From Pelomonas nitida (lineage in GTDB: Bacteria > Pseudomonadota > Gammaproteobacteria > Burkholderiales > Burkholderiaceae_C), in the NCBI RefSeq assembly GCF_043555975.1, contig NZ_JBIGIA010000016.1:56430-120429 (forward strand): DNA of 64,000 nucleotides. Direction: 5' to 3'. Below the pieces are notes generated by a model. That model was not told where the DNA came from, did no database searches, and saw nothing but the letters and a program-made list of their open reading frames with translations. A program made the position numbers and the translations under genes. Positions 15,926 to 26,380 of the stretch are shown piece by piece (the first letter of the stretch is position 1; each line of letters begins with the position of its first letter).

Positions 15926-16946
15926 GCGGGTCTCCTTGAACCCGCAAGTTAGCACGCCGGGCCTCGCGCGCCAGCGGCTTCAGCGCCTCAACGGCCGCGT
16001 GGAACTTCGCCCAGTCGCGGCCCTCGCGTTCGAACAGGCGCACGAAGGCCGGTACGAGTTCGTCGTACGCGGCCAGGATGGCGAAGTTGGCGTTGTTGGC
16101 GCGCTGGAACCAGGCTTCAAAGCCCGGCGCTTCCGTCTTGGCACGCTCGCGCAGTTCGGCCATGACGGCGGCCTTGGCCGCCGCGCGTTGGCCGGCCGGG
16201 CCGTCGTACACGGCCTGCAGCTTCAAGCGCCCCTCGCGTGCCAGCTTCAGGAAGGCCGCGCGGCGTGACCGCCCGGCCTCGAAGGCGGCCAAGGCCTCGG
16301 GCCTGGCGGCCAGCCACTGGCGCGCGCCGATCAGCTCGACGGCGCTGGCATAGGCCTCGTTGAAGCCGGTGTCGTCGCCGACGTAGACGCGCTGGTGGGC
16401 CAGCTCGTGGAAGATCATGGCCGCCAGCTCACCGTCCGGGTAGCGGATGAAGGTGTTCAGCAGCGGGTCGCCGCCCAGCAGCCTGCTCCAACCCAGCGTG
16501 GAGTAGGCGGGAATGGCCTGCACCTGCACCTCCCAGCCCTCGGCCTTCAGCGCCTCGGCGCGCTTCTTGGCTTCGTCGAGGTTGAACCAGCCCTGGTAGC
16601 CGGCGCAACCCATCAGCGGATAGCACCAGGTCTTCAGCGTGAAGCCGAACTCCGGCGCGGCGATGACGTTCCAGACCGCCGCCGGGCGGTGCAGGTCGGC
16701 ATAGCGGCGGTAGCTGTTGTTGTCGGGCAGGGCCAGCTGCGCGGTGGCGTAGTCGCGCAGCTGCTGTGACAGCCGCAGGCGCTCGGCGAGGTCGGTGGGC
16801 GTCGCCGGGTCGGCCAGCCAGTCCGCCACCGGCCTGGCGGCGCGCGTGATGCCGAGGTGCCCACCCGCCGCCTGGCTCCAGTGGCCGATGGCGCTGCAGC
16901 CCCCGAGCAGCAGCAACGACGCCGACAGCAGCAGGCGCTGGATCAA
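15891..16946 (-). CDS. Lipoprotein zinc aminopeptidase (PF10023-type)
   Basis: A 351-residue protein with a lipoprotein signal whose lipobox LLGGC puts Cys17 at the mature N-terminus, so it is membrane-anchored in the periplasm. The zinc-protease motif HELAH is at residues 180-184 within MIFHELAHQRVYVGDDTGFNEAYA, as in the putative aminopeptidase family PF10023. The start is probably TTG 16946, which overlaps the oxidoreductase stop as TTGA. The frame stays open far upstream, but that part lies antiparallel in phase to nothing recognisable and overlaps the oxidoreductase gene. The substrate is unknown. Confidence 0.85.
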   Translation of the reverse strand: MIQRLLLSASLLLLGGCSAIGHWSQAAGGHLGITRAARPVADWLADPATPTDLAERLRLSQQLRDYATAQLALPDNNSYRRYADLHRPAAVWNVIAAPEFGFTLKTWCYPLMGCAGYQGWFNLDEAKKRAEALKAEGWEVQVQAIPAYSTLGWSRLLGGDPLLNTFIRYPDGELAAMIFHELAHQRVYVGDDTGFNEAYASAVELIGARQWLAARPEALAAFEAGRSRRAAFLKLAREGRLKLQAVYDGPAGQRAAAKAAVMAELRERAKTEAPGFEAWFQRANNANFAILAAYDELVPAFVRLFEREGRDWAKFHAAVEALKPLAREARRANLRVQGDPHDADPAPSPPQ

Positions 16947-18961
16947 GCCAGTTCCACTTGAACCAGGCAGTCGTAGAAGGCCGGCGCCTCGCCCATGTCG
17001 GTCAGGCGCTGGTGCGTGACCTCGTTGACGTTGGTGCCCTGCACGCCCAGCTTGCGCCACCACACGCCCAGACCGTTGACGACGCCGGGCCGCGCGCGCT
17101 TGCTGACCTTGAGCGTCGCGACGTAGCGGCCACGGTCGTTGAAGGCCGCCACGCGGGCACCGTCGGCCAGCTGGCGGGCAGCAGCGTCGTCGGCATGCAT
17201 CTCGATGATGGGCTCGCTCTCGATATCGCGCAGGCTCTTCACGTTGACGAAGCTGCTGTTCAGGAAGTTGCGCGCCGGCGGCGAGATCATGGCCAGCGGG
17301 TAGCGCGCGGCCAGCTCGGGTGCGCTGGCGGTGCTCTCGTAGTTGGGCACGTAGTCGGCACCGGCGGCCTGCGCGCGGCCGTTGGGCGTGCGAAAGCCGC
17401 CGTTGGCGAACGGCGCGTCGGGAATGGGCAGCGGCTGCCAACCCTGTTCGCGCAGCAAGGCCATGTCGATATCGGCCGTGAAGGCCTGGGCGGCCAGCTG
17501 CTCGTCGGTGTCGGCGAAGCACGGGTCGCTCAGGCCCATGGCCGCCGCCAGCTCGCGGAAGATCTGCGTGTTGGTCTTGGCCGCGCCCAGCGGCTCAATA
17601 GCGGGCTGGTTCATCAGCACGTCGGTGTGGCCGTAGCTGGTGTGCACGTCCAGGTGTTCCAGCTGCGTGGTGGCGGGCAGCACGTAGTCGGCCAGGTCGG
17701 CCGTGTCGGTCATGAAGTGCTCCAGCACGACGGTGAACAGATCCTCGCGCTGGAAGCCCTTCACGACCTTGGGCGACTCGGGTGCCACGGCGACCGGGTT
17801 GCTGTTGTAGACGACCAGCGCCTCGATGCGCGGGCCGAACTCGGGCGATGCGGGCGCCAGCAGCGCATCACCGATGGTGCTCATGTTGACCATGCGCGGC
17901 GTGCGGCCCTGCAGCAGATCGGGGCGTTCCAGGTTCGGGTTCTTGAACGGCGCGTTCCAGCCCGACGCCGACAGCAGCATGCCGCCGCTCTCGTGCCGCC
18001 ACGCACCGGTCAGGCAGGGCAGCAGCGCGATGAGGCGCACCGCGTTGCCGCCGCCGCGCACGCGCTGCATGCCGTAGTTCAGGCGGATGGCGGCGGGCTT
18101 GAGGGTCGCATAGTCGCGCGCCAGGCCGCGCACCTCGTCGGCACTGATGCCACAGGTCTCGGCGACACGCGCCGGCGGCCAGGCCAGCGCCTTCGCGCGC
18201 AGCTCGTCCCAGCCGTCGACGTGATGGGCGATGTAGTCGTGATCCAGCCAGTCGTTCTGGATGAGTTCGTGCATCAGGCCCAGCGCCAGCGCGCCATCGG
18301 TGCCCGGCAGCACGGCGATGTGCTGGTGGCATTTGTCGGCGGTCTCGGTCTTGCGCGGGTCGATGCAGATCAGCTTGGCGCCGTCGCGCTTGGCCTGGTT
18401 GGCATAGGTCCAGAAATGCAGGTTGGACGTGATGCTGTTGCTGCCCCAGATGACGATGAGCTTGGCGCCCGCGAAATGGCGCGTGTGCATGCCCAGCTTG
18501 TGGCCGTAGGTGGCGGCCAGGCCCGCGCCGCCGGCCGAGGCGCAGATGGTGCGGTCCAGCCGCGCGGCGCCCAGCGCGTTCCACAGCCGCCCGGCCATGG
18601 CCTCGCCCTGGATCAGGCCCATGGTGCCGGCATAGCTGTAGGGCTGGATGGCCTGTGGATCACGCGCGGCGATGGCTTTGAGCTTGGCCGCGATGTCGGC
18701 GATGGCCTCGGCCCAGCTCACCTGCACGAAGGCCGGCGCCTCGGTCTTCTTGCTGACACGCTTGAGCGGATGCAGCAGGCGCTCGGCGTGATAGGTGCGC
18801 TCGGGGTAACGCGAAACCTTGGTGCACAGCGCGCCATGCGTGTTGGGGTGCTCGGCGCGGCCCTGGACCTTGATGACGCGTTCGTTCTCGACGGTGACCT
18901 GCAGCGCGCAGGTGTCGGGGCAATCGTGGGGGCAGGCGCCGAAGACGGTACGGGTGGTCAT
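16943..18961 (-). CDS. Molybdopterin oxidoreductase (formate-dehydrogenase-like)
   Basis: A 672-residue enzyme of the DMSO reductase superfamily. Cys10, Cys14, Cys18 (ACPHDCPDTC) and Cys46 (GALCTK) bind a 4Fe-4S cluster. The molybdopterin-binding body follows (IVIWGSNSITSNLHFW, ICIDPRKTETADKC, VLPGTDGALALG), and the C-terminal domain ends with GTNVNEVTHQR. No Tat signal is visible, so it should be cytosolic. Substrate is uncertain because this subgroup is loosely annotated as formate dehydrogenase or anaerobic reductase. ATG 18961 is used because the Cys motif begins right after it. No electron-transfer subunit gene is adjacent; the aminopeptidase gene is coupled downstream. Confidence 0.87.
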   Translation of the reverse strand: MTTRTVFGACPHDCPDTCALQVTVENERVIKVQGRAEHPNTHGALCTKVSRYPERTYHAERLLHPLKRVSKKTEAPAFVQVSWAEAIADIAAKLKAIAARDPQAIQPYSYAGTMGLIQGEAMAGRLWNALGAARLDRTICASAGGAGLAATYGHKLGMHTRHFAGAKLIVIWGSNSITSNLHFWTYANQAKRDGAKLICIDPRKTETADKCHQHIAVLPGTDGALALGLMHELIQNDWLDHDYIAHHVDGWDELRAKALAWPPARVAETCGISADEVRGLARDYATLKPAAIRLNYGMQRVRGGGNAVRLIALLPCLTGAWRHESGGMLLSASGWNAPFKNPNLERPDLLQGRTPRMVNMSTIGDALLAPASPEFGPRIEALVVYNSNPVAVAPESPKVVKGFQREDLFTVVLEHFMTDTADLADYVLPATTQLEHLDVHTSYGHTDVLMNQPAIEPLGAAKTNTQIFRELAAAMGLSDPCFADTDEQLAAQAFTADIDMALLREQGWQPLPIPDAPFANGGFRTPNGRAQAAGADYVPNYESTASAPELAARYPLAMISPPARNFLNSSFVNVKSLRDIESEPIIEMHADDAAARQLADGARVAAFNDRGRYVATLKVSKRARPGVVNGLGVWWRKLGVQGTNVNEVTHQRLTDMGEAPAFYDCLVQVELA

Positions 18962-19041
18962 GGCAATCGCGGGGCTGGAACAACCCCGCGATTGTCTCAA
19001 CAGAAGGCGTGAGCGGGCGTGCGCGGCCCGCTCGCCCCTGC

Positions 19042-19776
19042 TCAGAGCTGGCTCATGCCGCCGTCGGCAATGATCTCCGTGCCGACGATGAAGGCCGACT
19101 CCGGCGCGCTGAGGTGCAGCACGGTGGCGGCAATCTCCTCCGGCGTGCCGAAGCGGCCCAGCGGAATCTGGCTCTGGATCTGCGCGGCAACCGTCTTCAG
19201 CGTCTCGTCATCGAAGCCCAGCTTGCCGTACAGCGGCGTGGCCACCGGGCCGGGGCTGACGACGTTGACCCGCGCGCCCTGCGGCAGCAGCTCGGCCGAC
19301 AGCGTCTTGGCCAGCGAGATCAGCGCGGCCTTGCTGGCGGCGTAGATGGCCGAGTTGGGCATGCCGATGCGGGCGTTGATGGAGCCGTTCAGCACGATGG
19401 ACGCGCCCTTGGCCAGCACCGGGCGCAGCGCCTGGATCAGGAAGAAGGCGCCCTTGGCGTTGGTGTCGAAGGTGCGGTCCCACAGGTCCTCGCTCGCGTC
19501 GGCCAGCGATGCGAACTCGGCCATGCCGGCGTTGACGAACACGGCGTCCAGCTGGCGGCCGGCGGCGGCCAGCTGCGCGCCGAGCGCACGGGCGCCGGCC
19601 ACGTCGGACGCGTCCAGCGCGACGAGCTCGAAGCCTTCGGCCACATGCTGCTTGCCCGGGCGGGCGGTGACGATGACATGGGCGCCTTCGGCCTGGAAGG
19701 CGAGCGCGGTGGCGAGGCCGATGCCGGAGGTGCCGCCGGTGACGAGGACGGTCTTGCCAGTGAAACGGGAGGTCAT
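19042..19776 (-). CDS. Short-chain dehydrogenase/reductase (SDR)
   Basis: A 244-residue classical SDR. The NAD(P) motif TGGTSGIG is at residues 13-20, NAG near 82-84, and the catalytic Ser132, Tyr145 and Lys149 (YAASK) are in place. The C-terminus has the usual VSPGPVATPLY and IIADGG segments. Arg39 after the second beta strand hints at NADPH preference. Start ATG 19776 follows a GGAACCGC region; a longer frame upstream is unlike the family. A LysR gene is divergent from it, the standard layout for a LysR regulator and its target. The substrate is unknown. Confidence 0.92.
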   Translation of the reverse strand: MTSRFTGKTVLVTGGTSGIGLATALAFQAEGAHVIVTARPGKQHVAEGFELVALDASDVAGARALGAQLAAAGRQLDAVFVNAGMAEFASLADASEDLWDRTFDTNAKGAFFLIQALRPVLAKGASIVLNGSINARIGMPNSAIYAASKAALISLAKTLSAELLPQGARVNVVSPGPVATPLYGKLGFDDETLKTVAAQIQSQIPLGRFGTPEEIAATVLHLSAPESAFIVGTEIIADGGMSQL

Positions 19777-19794
19777 GATGCGGTTCCTTTCGTG

Positions 19795-19827
19795 TCGAGT
19801 TGAGCGGCTTGTTTGCCGTGGACTCGA
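19795..19827. promoter_or_regulatory. Inverted repeat in the SDR/LysR divergent promoter
   Basis: TCGAGT (19795-19800) and ACTCGA (19822-19827) form an inverted repeat with a 21-base spacer between the divergent starts at 19776 and 19893. A long-spaced dyad here could be a LysR binding region. The assignment is inferred from position only. Confidence 0.35.
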
Positions 19828-19892
19828 TACTCGGCCGCCTCCCCTCTTTTGACGTCCGGCCGCGCTGGCCGACTCGTGCAAGGCTTTCGAAC

Positions 19893-20807
19893 ATGCTCAG
19901 TGACGACGAGATCCAGCTGATGGAAGCGATCGGGGCCAGCGGCAGCCTGACGCGCGCGGCGGCCGCGCTGGGCAAGGCGCCGTCCACCGTCTCCTACACG
20001 CTGCGCCAGATCGAGGGCCGCTTCGATGCGCTGCTGTTCGACCGCCGCCGCTACCGCCTGCAGCTCACGCCCGCAGGCCAGTTGCTGGTGCGCGAGGCGA
20101 CGCGCCTGCGCGACGACATGCAGCGCCTCACGCGCCGCGTCACACAGGTGGCCAAGGGCTGGGAGGACCGGCTCTGGCTCGTCACCGACGAGATCATCGA
20201 GTTCGGCACGCTGCTGCCGGTGATTCAAGACTTCGACCGGCTCGACTCGGGCGTGAGCCTGCGCGTGACGCACGAAGTGCTGGGCGGCACCTGGGAGGCC
20301 CTGGCCGAAGGCCGCGGCGACCTGGTCATCGGCGCCACCAACGAGCCGCCCGCCGGGCTGGGCGTGCAGTGGCGTGAGCTGGGGCAGATGCGCTGGGTGT
20401 ACGCCGTGTCGCCGCGCCATGCGCTGGCCAAGGTCAAGACGCCGCTGACCGCCGCACAGATGCAGCCGCACCGCGCCGTGGTGGTGGCCGACACCTCACG
20501 CCGCAGCGACGGCCGCGCCTACGGCCACGGCGCCGGGCAGGCACGGCTGGCCGTGCCCAGCATGGCCGCCAAGATCGCCGCGCAATGTGCGGGCCTGGGC
20601 GTGGGCTGGCTGCCCGAGGCTCGCGTGGCCTCGCTGCTCGCGCGCGGCGAGCTGGTGGAGAAGAAGGTCGCCGTGCCGCGCGAGCCCAACACGCTGTACC
20701 TGGGCTGGCGCGCGGGCGACGGCCGGGCGCTGGCCTGGTGGCTGGAACGGCTCAACGAGCCCCGGCTGTGCCAGCGGCTGGTGGACGGCGTGGACGCCTA
20801 CGCCTGA
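19893..20807 (+). CDS. LysR-family transcriptional regulator
   Basis: A 304-residue regulator. The winged helix-turn-helix is at residues 1-60 (LMEAIGASGSLTRAAAALGK, APSTVSYTLRQIE, LLFDRRRYRLQLT). The effector domain follows from ~90 to 295 (VIGATNEPPAGLGVQ, GVGWLPEARV). ATG 19893 matches the usual LysR N-terminus; the upstream in-frame ATG at 19800 would add 31 unrelated residues. It is divergent from the SDR gene and probably controls it together with itself. The coinducer is unknown. Confidence 0.9.
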   Translation: MLSDDEIQLMEAIGASGSLTRAAAALGKAPSTVSYTLRQIEGRFDALLFDRRRYRLQLTPAGQLLVREATRLRDDMQRLTRRVTQVAKGWEDRLWLVTDEIIEFGTLLPVIQDFDRLDSGVSLRVTHEVLGGTWEALAEGRGDLVIGATNEPPAGLGVQWRELGQMRWVYAVSPRHALAKVKTPLTAAQMQPHRAVVVADTSRRSDGRAYGHGAGQARLAVPSMAAKIAAQCAGLGVGWLPEARVASLLARGELVEKKVAVPREPNTLYLGWRAGDGRALAWWLERLNEPRLCQRLVDGVDAYA

Positions 20808-20976
20808 CGCCGCTGCGTGCCGGCCGGCAGGGCTGCGGCGGGTGCCCATGGTGAATACGCTAGGCAGCCGATGAAGCTCCCGCAATGATGATGCGCCTGG
20901 CCCACGCGCCGGCCCGGCGGTGGGCCGCCGCGCGCCTCTGGCGACCACAACATCCATAAATCCCCAGGAGACTTTG

Positions 20977-22038
<1,062 letters not shown>

Positions 22039-22114
22039 AATCCCCCCGGGAGGCGACCAGGGTTGGCAGGCGCCGACAATAACTGATGCGCAGACCTCTG
22101 ATCGGCATCAAAAC

Positions 22115-22131
22115 TGGAACAGTGCGTTCCA
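22115..22131. promoter_or_regulatory. Palindrome upstream of the porin gene
   Basis: TGGAAC-N5-GTTCCA is a perfect 6+6 dyad about 125 bases before the porin start and 77 bases after the ATPase stop. Its size and place fit an operator; the regulator is unknown. Confidence 0.35.
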
Positions 22132-22253
22132 TGGTTCAGCTCTTTTGATCTCAGGGGGAACCCTGATGTGCCAGACCGTGCGAGGCCGTCATGGGACGAC
22201 CGCACACCGGGCCGCCGAACCGGCGACCCAAAAGCAAATCGAAAGACGAGACC

Positions 22254-23333
22254 ATGAAGTACAAGACCCTTGCACTCTCCGCACTGGCCCTGGCCGCCAG
22301 CTCCGCCGCGATCGCCCAGTCTTCGGACACGCAGGTATCGCTCTACGGCATCCTCGATGCCAACGTGCAGGTGCTCGATGGCATCTCCAACCAGACCCGC
22401 GTGCAGTCGGGTGGCCTGTCGGGCTCGCGCTTCGGTATCCGCGGCACTGAAGACCTCGGCGGCGGCCTGAAGGCGTTCTTCACGCTGGAATCCGGCATCA
22501 ACGTCGACGACGGCACCAACGGCCAGAACGCCTTCTGGGGCCGTCAGGCCTTCGTCGGCCTGGGCACCGCCTACGGCAAGGTGTCGCTGGGCCGTCAGTA
22601 CGGCAGCGTCTACACGCTGACCAATGAGTTCAGCCAGTTCTCCAACGTCGGCACCGGCGCCAGCACGGCCGTCATCGGCGGCTTCGGCGGCTACGAGCCC
22701 GTGCGCGGCGGCAGCGCGTCGGCCACCGGCAACGGCGGCCCGGCCCGCGTGAACAACTCGATCAAGATCGAATCGCTGAACTACGGCGGCTTCAGCGCCG
22801 GCGCACTGTGGGGCATGGGCGAAGTGGCCGGTGACACCAACGGCACCCGCGTCGCCGACGTCTATGGCCGCTACACCGCCGGTGGCCTGGACGTGATGCT
22901 GTCCCTGGTCGACGACAAGGCCGACGCCTTCGGCCAGAACGTGCGCACCATCTCGGCAGCAGCCGCCTACGACTGGAACAACTTCCGCTTCAACGGCGGC
23001 GTGATGCAGGTCAACGACCGCAACGCAACCGACCTGGACGGCAAGGGCTACTGGGTGGGCGCCAGCTACCGCACCGGCCAGCACGTGTTCAAGGGCCAGT
23101 ACGTCGAGAGCAAGAACGACGGCGCCCTGGCGGACGGCAAGACCCAGGCCTTCGGCGTGGGCTACCAGTACGACCTGTCCAAGCGCACCGCGCTGTACAG
23201 CTCGCTCACCCGCTTCAAGAACGACGGCGTGGGCTATGTCAGCCGCGCGGCCGGCACCATCCCCGTGGGCCTGACCGATGCCAACAACCGCAACCTGACC
23301 GAGCTGGTGGCCGGCATCCGCCACAGCTTCTGA
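22254..23333 (+). CDS. Outer-membrane porin (betaproteobacterial OmpC-like)
   Basis: A 359-residue protein with signal peptide MKYKTLALSALALAASSAAIAQ, then the characteristic first strand SSDTQVSLYGILDANVQ. It also has the SGSRFGIRGTEDLGGGLKAF segment of Burkholderiales trimeric porins. It ends in a C-terminal Phe (RHSF), the outer-membrane insertion signal. It should form a 16-strand diffusion channel. ATG 22254 follows an AAAGACGAG stretch and starts the signal peptide. It lies downstream of a sugar-type ABC ATPase, so it may provide outer-membrane entry for the same sugars; this is inference. Confidence 0.93.
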   Translation: MKYKTLALSALALAASSAAIAQSSDTQVSLYGILDANVQVLDGISNQTRVQSGGLSGSRFGIRGTEDLGGGLKAFFTLESGINVDDGTNGQNAFWGRQAFVGLGTAYGKVSLGRQYGSVYTLTNEFSQFSNVGTGASTAVIGGFGGYEPVRGGSASATGNGGPARVNNSIKIESLNYGGFSAGALWGMGEVAGDTNGTRVADVYGRYTAGGLDVMLSLVDDKADAFGQNVRTISAAAAYDWNNFRFNGGVMQVNDRNATDLDGKGYWVGASYRTGQHVFKGQYVESKNDGALADGKTQAFGVGYQYDLSKRTALYSSLTRFKNDGVGYVSRAAGTIPVGLTDANNRNLTELVAGIRHSF

Positions 23334-23380
23334 TCGACGTCTGAAGTCCCTGGGCGCGATCCCTCCCTCCGCGCCCACTT

Positions 23381-23410
23381 GGCCCACCCTGTGAAGGGTG
23401 GGCCTTTTTG
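23381..23410 (+). terminator. Strong intrinsic terminator after the porin gene
   Basis: A perfect 10-base stem GGCCCACCCT/AGGGTGGGCC with a GTGA loop, followed by TTTTTG. It lies about 50 bases after the porin stop. Confidence 0.92.
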
Positions 23411-23557
23411 TTGGCGCCGCCCGGGCACCGCTTGCCACGGCAGCCGGCAGTCAGGTGTGTTCCGGCAACCACAAATGACGTTAGGCGTTGTCATGCAAAC
23501 CTGCTGGAATCGGGGCATCGCACGACGCGCATCCCCCGGCCCACACCGCCACCGTCA

Positions 23558-24241
23558 ATGCCCGCTCCAGCCCAACCCTTGCGCCTGCTTGCCGCGCTGA
23601 GCCTGCTGATCCCGCTGCTGGCCCCCGCCCAGACGCCGGCTCCACCGCTGAACGACGCCGAGCGCGCGCGGCGCGACGCAGAGAAGGTGCTGAGCTTCAT
23701 CAAGTTCCAGCCCGTCAAAACCAAGCCCGCCAACGAAGCGGCCGACAAGCCGCGCCGGCCGACGCCGCCCACACCGCTCGCGCCGGGCCAGGCAGCGACC
23801 ACCCCGCCCGTCCACGCGAAAGCTGCGGCGCAGCAGGCCGAGGCCGGCGCCGCGATGACACCCAGCGCGCTGCCCACCGCATCCGCCCCCTCGTCGCTGC
23901 CACCGCAGGCCCAGACGGCCTCGGGCTACACCGCCCCGGCCGCGGCCGTCAGCGAGCCCGAGCCGGACGCCGACGACGGTGAAGCCGAGCTGCAGATCCA
24001 GCATTTCGTCAGCCCGGTATTGCCGCCCTCGGTGCAGAAGACCCTCGGCAGCGGCACACGCAAGGTGGTCATGCGCTTCACCGTGCAGCCGAGTGGCGCC
24101 GTGAGCCAGGCCGCCCCGGCCGAAGACGACGTGCCGGCGCGGCTGGTCCGCCCCGCCACCGAGGCGATCATGCAATGGCGCTTCGCGCCACTGCCGCACG
24201 CGCGCACGGTGGACGTCGAGATCGCCTTCAAGCGCGACTAG
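23558..24241 (+). CDS. TonB C-terminal-domain-like periplasmic protein
   Basis: A 227-residue protein. A hydrophobic N-terminus (LRLLAALSLLIPLLAPAQ) ends in a signal-peptidase-like site; a Pro/Ala-rich middle (~residues 60-145) would span the periplasm. The last ~75 residues (VVMRFTVQPSGAVSQA, then AIMQWRFAPLPHARTVDVEIAF) resemble the TonB C-terminal energy-transducing domain. Classical TonB keeps its N-terminal helix as an anchor; here the segment may be cleaved, so it could be a TonB-like periplasmic protein. No ExbB/ExbD genes are adjacent. ATG 23558 has no strong Shine-Dalgarno sequence, so the exact start is uncertain. Confidence 0.7.
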   Translation: MPAPAQPLRLLAALSLLIPLLAPAQTPAPPLNDAERARRDAEKVLSFIKFQPVKTKPANEAADKPRRPTPPTPLAPGQAATTPPVHAKAAAQQAEAGAAMTPSALPTASAPSSLPPQAQTASGYTAPAAAVSEPEPDADDGEAELQIQHFVSPVLPPSVQKTLGSGTRKVVMRFTVQPSGAVSQAAPAEDDVPARLVRPATEAIMQWRFAPLPHARTVDVEIAFKRD

Positions 24242-24345
24242 GACCACTCGCGCCGTCGCACCGTCGCGCCGCTGCACTTGACACGCGGGCGTCACCGACG
24301 CTCGGAAGAATCGCGGGCTTTTTGCACTCCCCGGATTCCTCTGCC

Positions 24346-26337
24346 ATGCATCGCCCGACGCCCGCCCTTCCCCGCCTCCGTGCCCTCACCATGGCCGTCT
24401 CGGCCGCACTGGCTCTCGCAGGCTGCGGCGGCGGCGGTAGCGATGAGGCCGACCCGACCGTCGCGCCGGCCGCCGAGCCCGCCGGGCTGGGCAGCGCCGA
24501 CAGCGCGCCACTGCCGCCGACGACCGCCTATGTGGACAGCGGCGCCACCAACAGCCGCAGCAACCCCTGCAACGTGACGCTCGACACCAACGCCGGCGTG
24601 CGCGTGCTGCAGGGCTTCCTGGACGTGTGGACGCCCAGTTCGCTGGTCGTGGACGCGGGCGTCACGCTGGCCGCCGCCAACGGCTGCAACGCCGTCACCG
24701 CCTCGACGTGGACCGGCATCCCGGGCGACACGACGGACGGCGCGGTCAAGAACGCCACCGTGCATGCCGCCAACATCGACTACGTCAAGACCGTGACGAA
24801 GGCGCGCACGGCCGCGCAGGCCCTGGCCGCCTACCTGGACGACCGCCGCGGCAAGGGCTTCAGCGTCAGCGACGGCATGGGGCCGCTGACCAGCCTGTGG
24901 CGCACCGGCGCGCAACAGACCAGCACGATCGCCAGCGTCGACGCCACGCAACCGCTGGCCACGGCGGTCAGCGACGGCGGCAACAACACCGGCGTGGGCT
25001 CGGCCACCAACACCGACCTGGGCCTGGCGGTGGACTTCATCAACAACATCGCCGACGGCTCCACCGAACCGCCCAAGCGCTTCTACAAGTACGCACGGCC
25101 CTGGCGCTGGAGCAGCGACGTGAAGGTCGTGCCGGCGCTGGAGTCGGCCAAGAGCACGACGCCGGCCACCGACGGCGGCTTCCCCAGCGGCCACACGGCC
25201 GAGGCCTGGCGCGACACGCTGGCCATGGCCTACCTGGTGCCGCAGCGCTTTCAGGAGCTGGTGGCGCGCGCGATGGAGATGGGCGAGAACCGCATCCTCG
25301 CCGGCATGCATTCGCCGCTGGACGTCATGGGCGGCCGCGTGCATGCCACCGCCGTCGTCGCCTACAGCCTGAGCAACGCCGCCTACTACACCACCACCGT
25401 CAAGGCCGCGGCCTACCGGCAGGCCCAGAACTACCTGATGGGCAAGGCCGGCGCTGCCGACTTCAACGCGCTCAACACCTACGCGCACACGGCCAAGACC
25501 AGCGACACCGCACAGGCCGACTACGACCGTTTCGCCGACCGCGCCGCCAACAAGGCCGCCTACCAGCAGCGCCTGACCTACGGCCTGGCGCGCATCAACA
25601 CCGCCGGCGTGGCGGCCACCGTGCCCAAGGGCGCGGAAGTGCTGCTGGAAACGCGCCTGCCCTACCTCAGCGCCGAGCAGCGCCGCGTCGTGCTGAAGAC
25701 CACCGCGCTGGACTCCGGCTACCCGCTGGGCAACGACAGCGAGGGCTGGGGCCGCCTGAATCTGTTCGCCGCCGCCGACGGCTACGGCGCCTTCAACGGC
25801 GACGTGACGGTGACGATGGATGCGGCACTGGGCGGCTTCTCGGCCACCGACAGCTGGCGCAACGACATCGCCGGCAAGGGCCGCCTCAGCAAGGCCGGCA
25901 CCGGCACGCTGCGCCTGGCCGGCGCCAACACCTTCAGCGGTGGCGCCCTCGTCACGGCGGGCACGCTGGCGGCCGACTCGACGGGCGCGCTGGGCGCGGG
26001 TGATGTCTACGTGAAGGGCGGCACGCTGGAAGCCGCGGCGGCCGGCACCGTCAACATCGGCGGCGCCTACACCCAGGCCAGCGGCACGCTGAAGCTCGTG
26101 ATGAGCAGCGCCACCAACGGCAGCCTGAAGGTCGGCGGCAACGCCGTCATCGTCGATGGCGGCCTGAGCATCGCCTTCGCCAATGGCTACAAGCCTGCCG
26201 TCGGCGACACCCTGACCGTGCTGGCCACCACCGGCCAGCGCGGTGGCCGCTTCGCGCAGGTCAGCGTGGCCGGCTTCAGCAAGGTCACGACCAACTACAC
26301 GGCCAATGGCGTGACGGTGCGTCTGGACGGCGTCTGA
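24346..26337 (+). CDS. Lipoprotein with PAP2 phosphatase domain and autotransporter-type beta repeats
   Basis: A 663-residue lipoprotein (lipobox ALAGC, then GGGG). Residues ~200-350 carry the three PAP2 acid-phosphatase motifs: KYARPWR near 245, FPSGHTAE near 278 and ENRILAGMHSPLD near 313. Residues ~480-610 form a beta-rich region with the autotransporter-associated repeat pattern (GTGTLRLAGANTFSGGALVT, AGTLAADSTGALGAGDVYV). No C-terminal translocator barrel follows. It probably hydrolyses phosphomonoesters at the cell surface or in the periplasm, with the repeats as a passenger-like stalk. ATG 24346 starts the signal peptide; the frame is open further upstream without sense. Confidence 0.85.
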   Translation: MHRPTPALPRLRALTMAVSAALALAGCGGGGSDEADPTVAPAAEPAGLGSADSAPLPPTTAYVDSGATNSRSNPCNVTLDTNAGVRVLQGFLDVWTPSSLVVDAGVTLAAANGCNAVTASTWTGIPGDTTDGAVKNATVHAANIDYVKTVTKARTAAQALAAYLDDRRGKGFSVSDGMGPLTSLWRTGAQQTSTIASVDATQPLATAVSDGGNNTGVGSATNTDLGLAVDFINNIADGSTEPPKRFYKYARPWRWSSDVKVVPALESAKSTTPATDGGFPSGHTAEAWRDTLAMAYLVPQRFQELVARAMEMGENRILAGMHSPLDVMGGRVHATAVVAYSLSNAAYYTTTVKAAAYRQAQNYLMGKAGAADFNALNTYAHTAKTSDTAQADYDRFADRAANKAAYQQRLTYGLARINTAGVAATVPKGAEVLLETRLPYLSAEQRRVVLKTTALDSGYPLGNDSEGWGRLNLFAAADGYGAFNGDVTVTMDAALGGFSATDSWRNDIAGKGRLSKAGTGTLRLAGANTFSGGALVTAGTLAADSTGALGAGDVYVKGGTLEAAAAGTVNIGGAYTQASGTLKLVMSSATNGSLKVGGNAVIVDGGLSIAFANGYKPAVGDTLTVLATTGQRGGRFAQVSVAGFSKVTTNYTANGVTVRLDGV

Positions 26338-26380
26338 CGCCGCGCGGCTGAAGCAGCGGCGGCGCCACCGCCGCCGCCGC

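Noticed and set aside
15891..17522. A 543-codon aminopeptidase with a long N-terminal extension
   Set aside because: The extension overlaps the oxidoreductase gene and lacks sense; the lipoprotein signal begins at TTG 16946.
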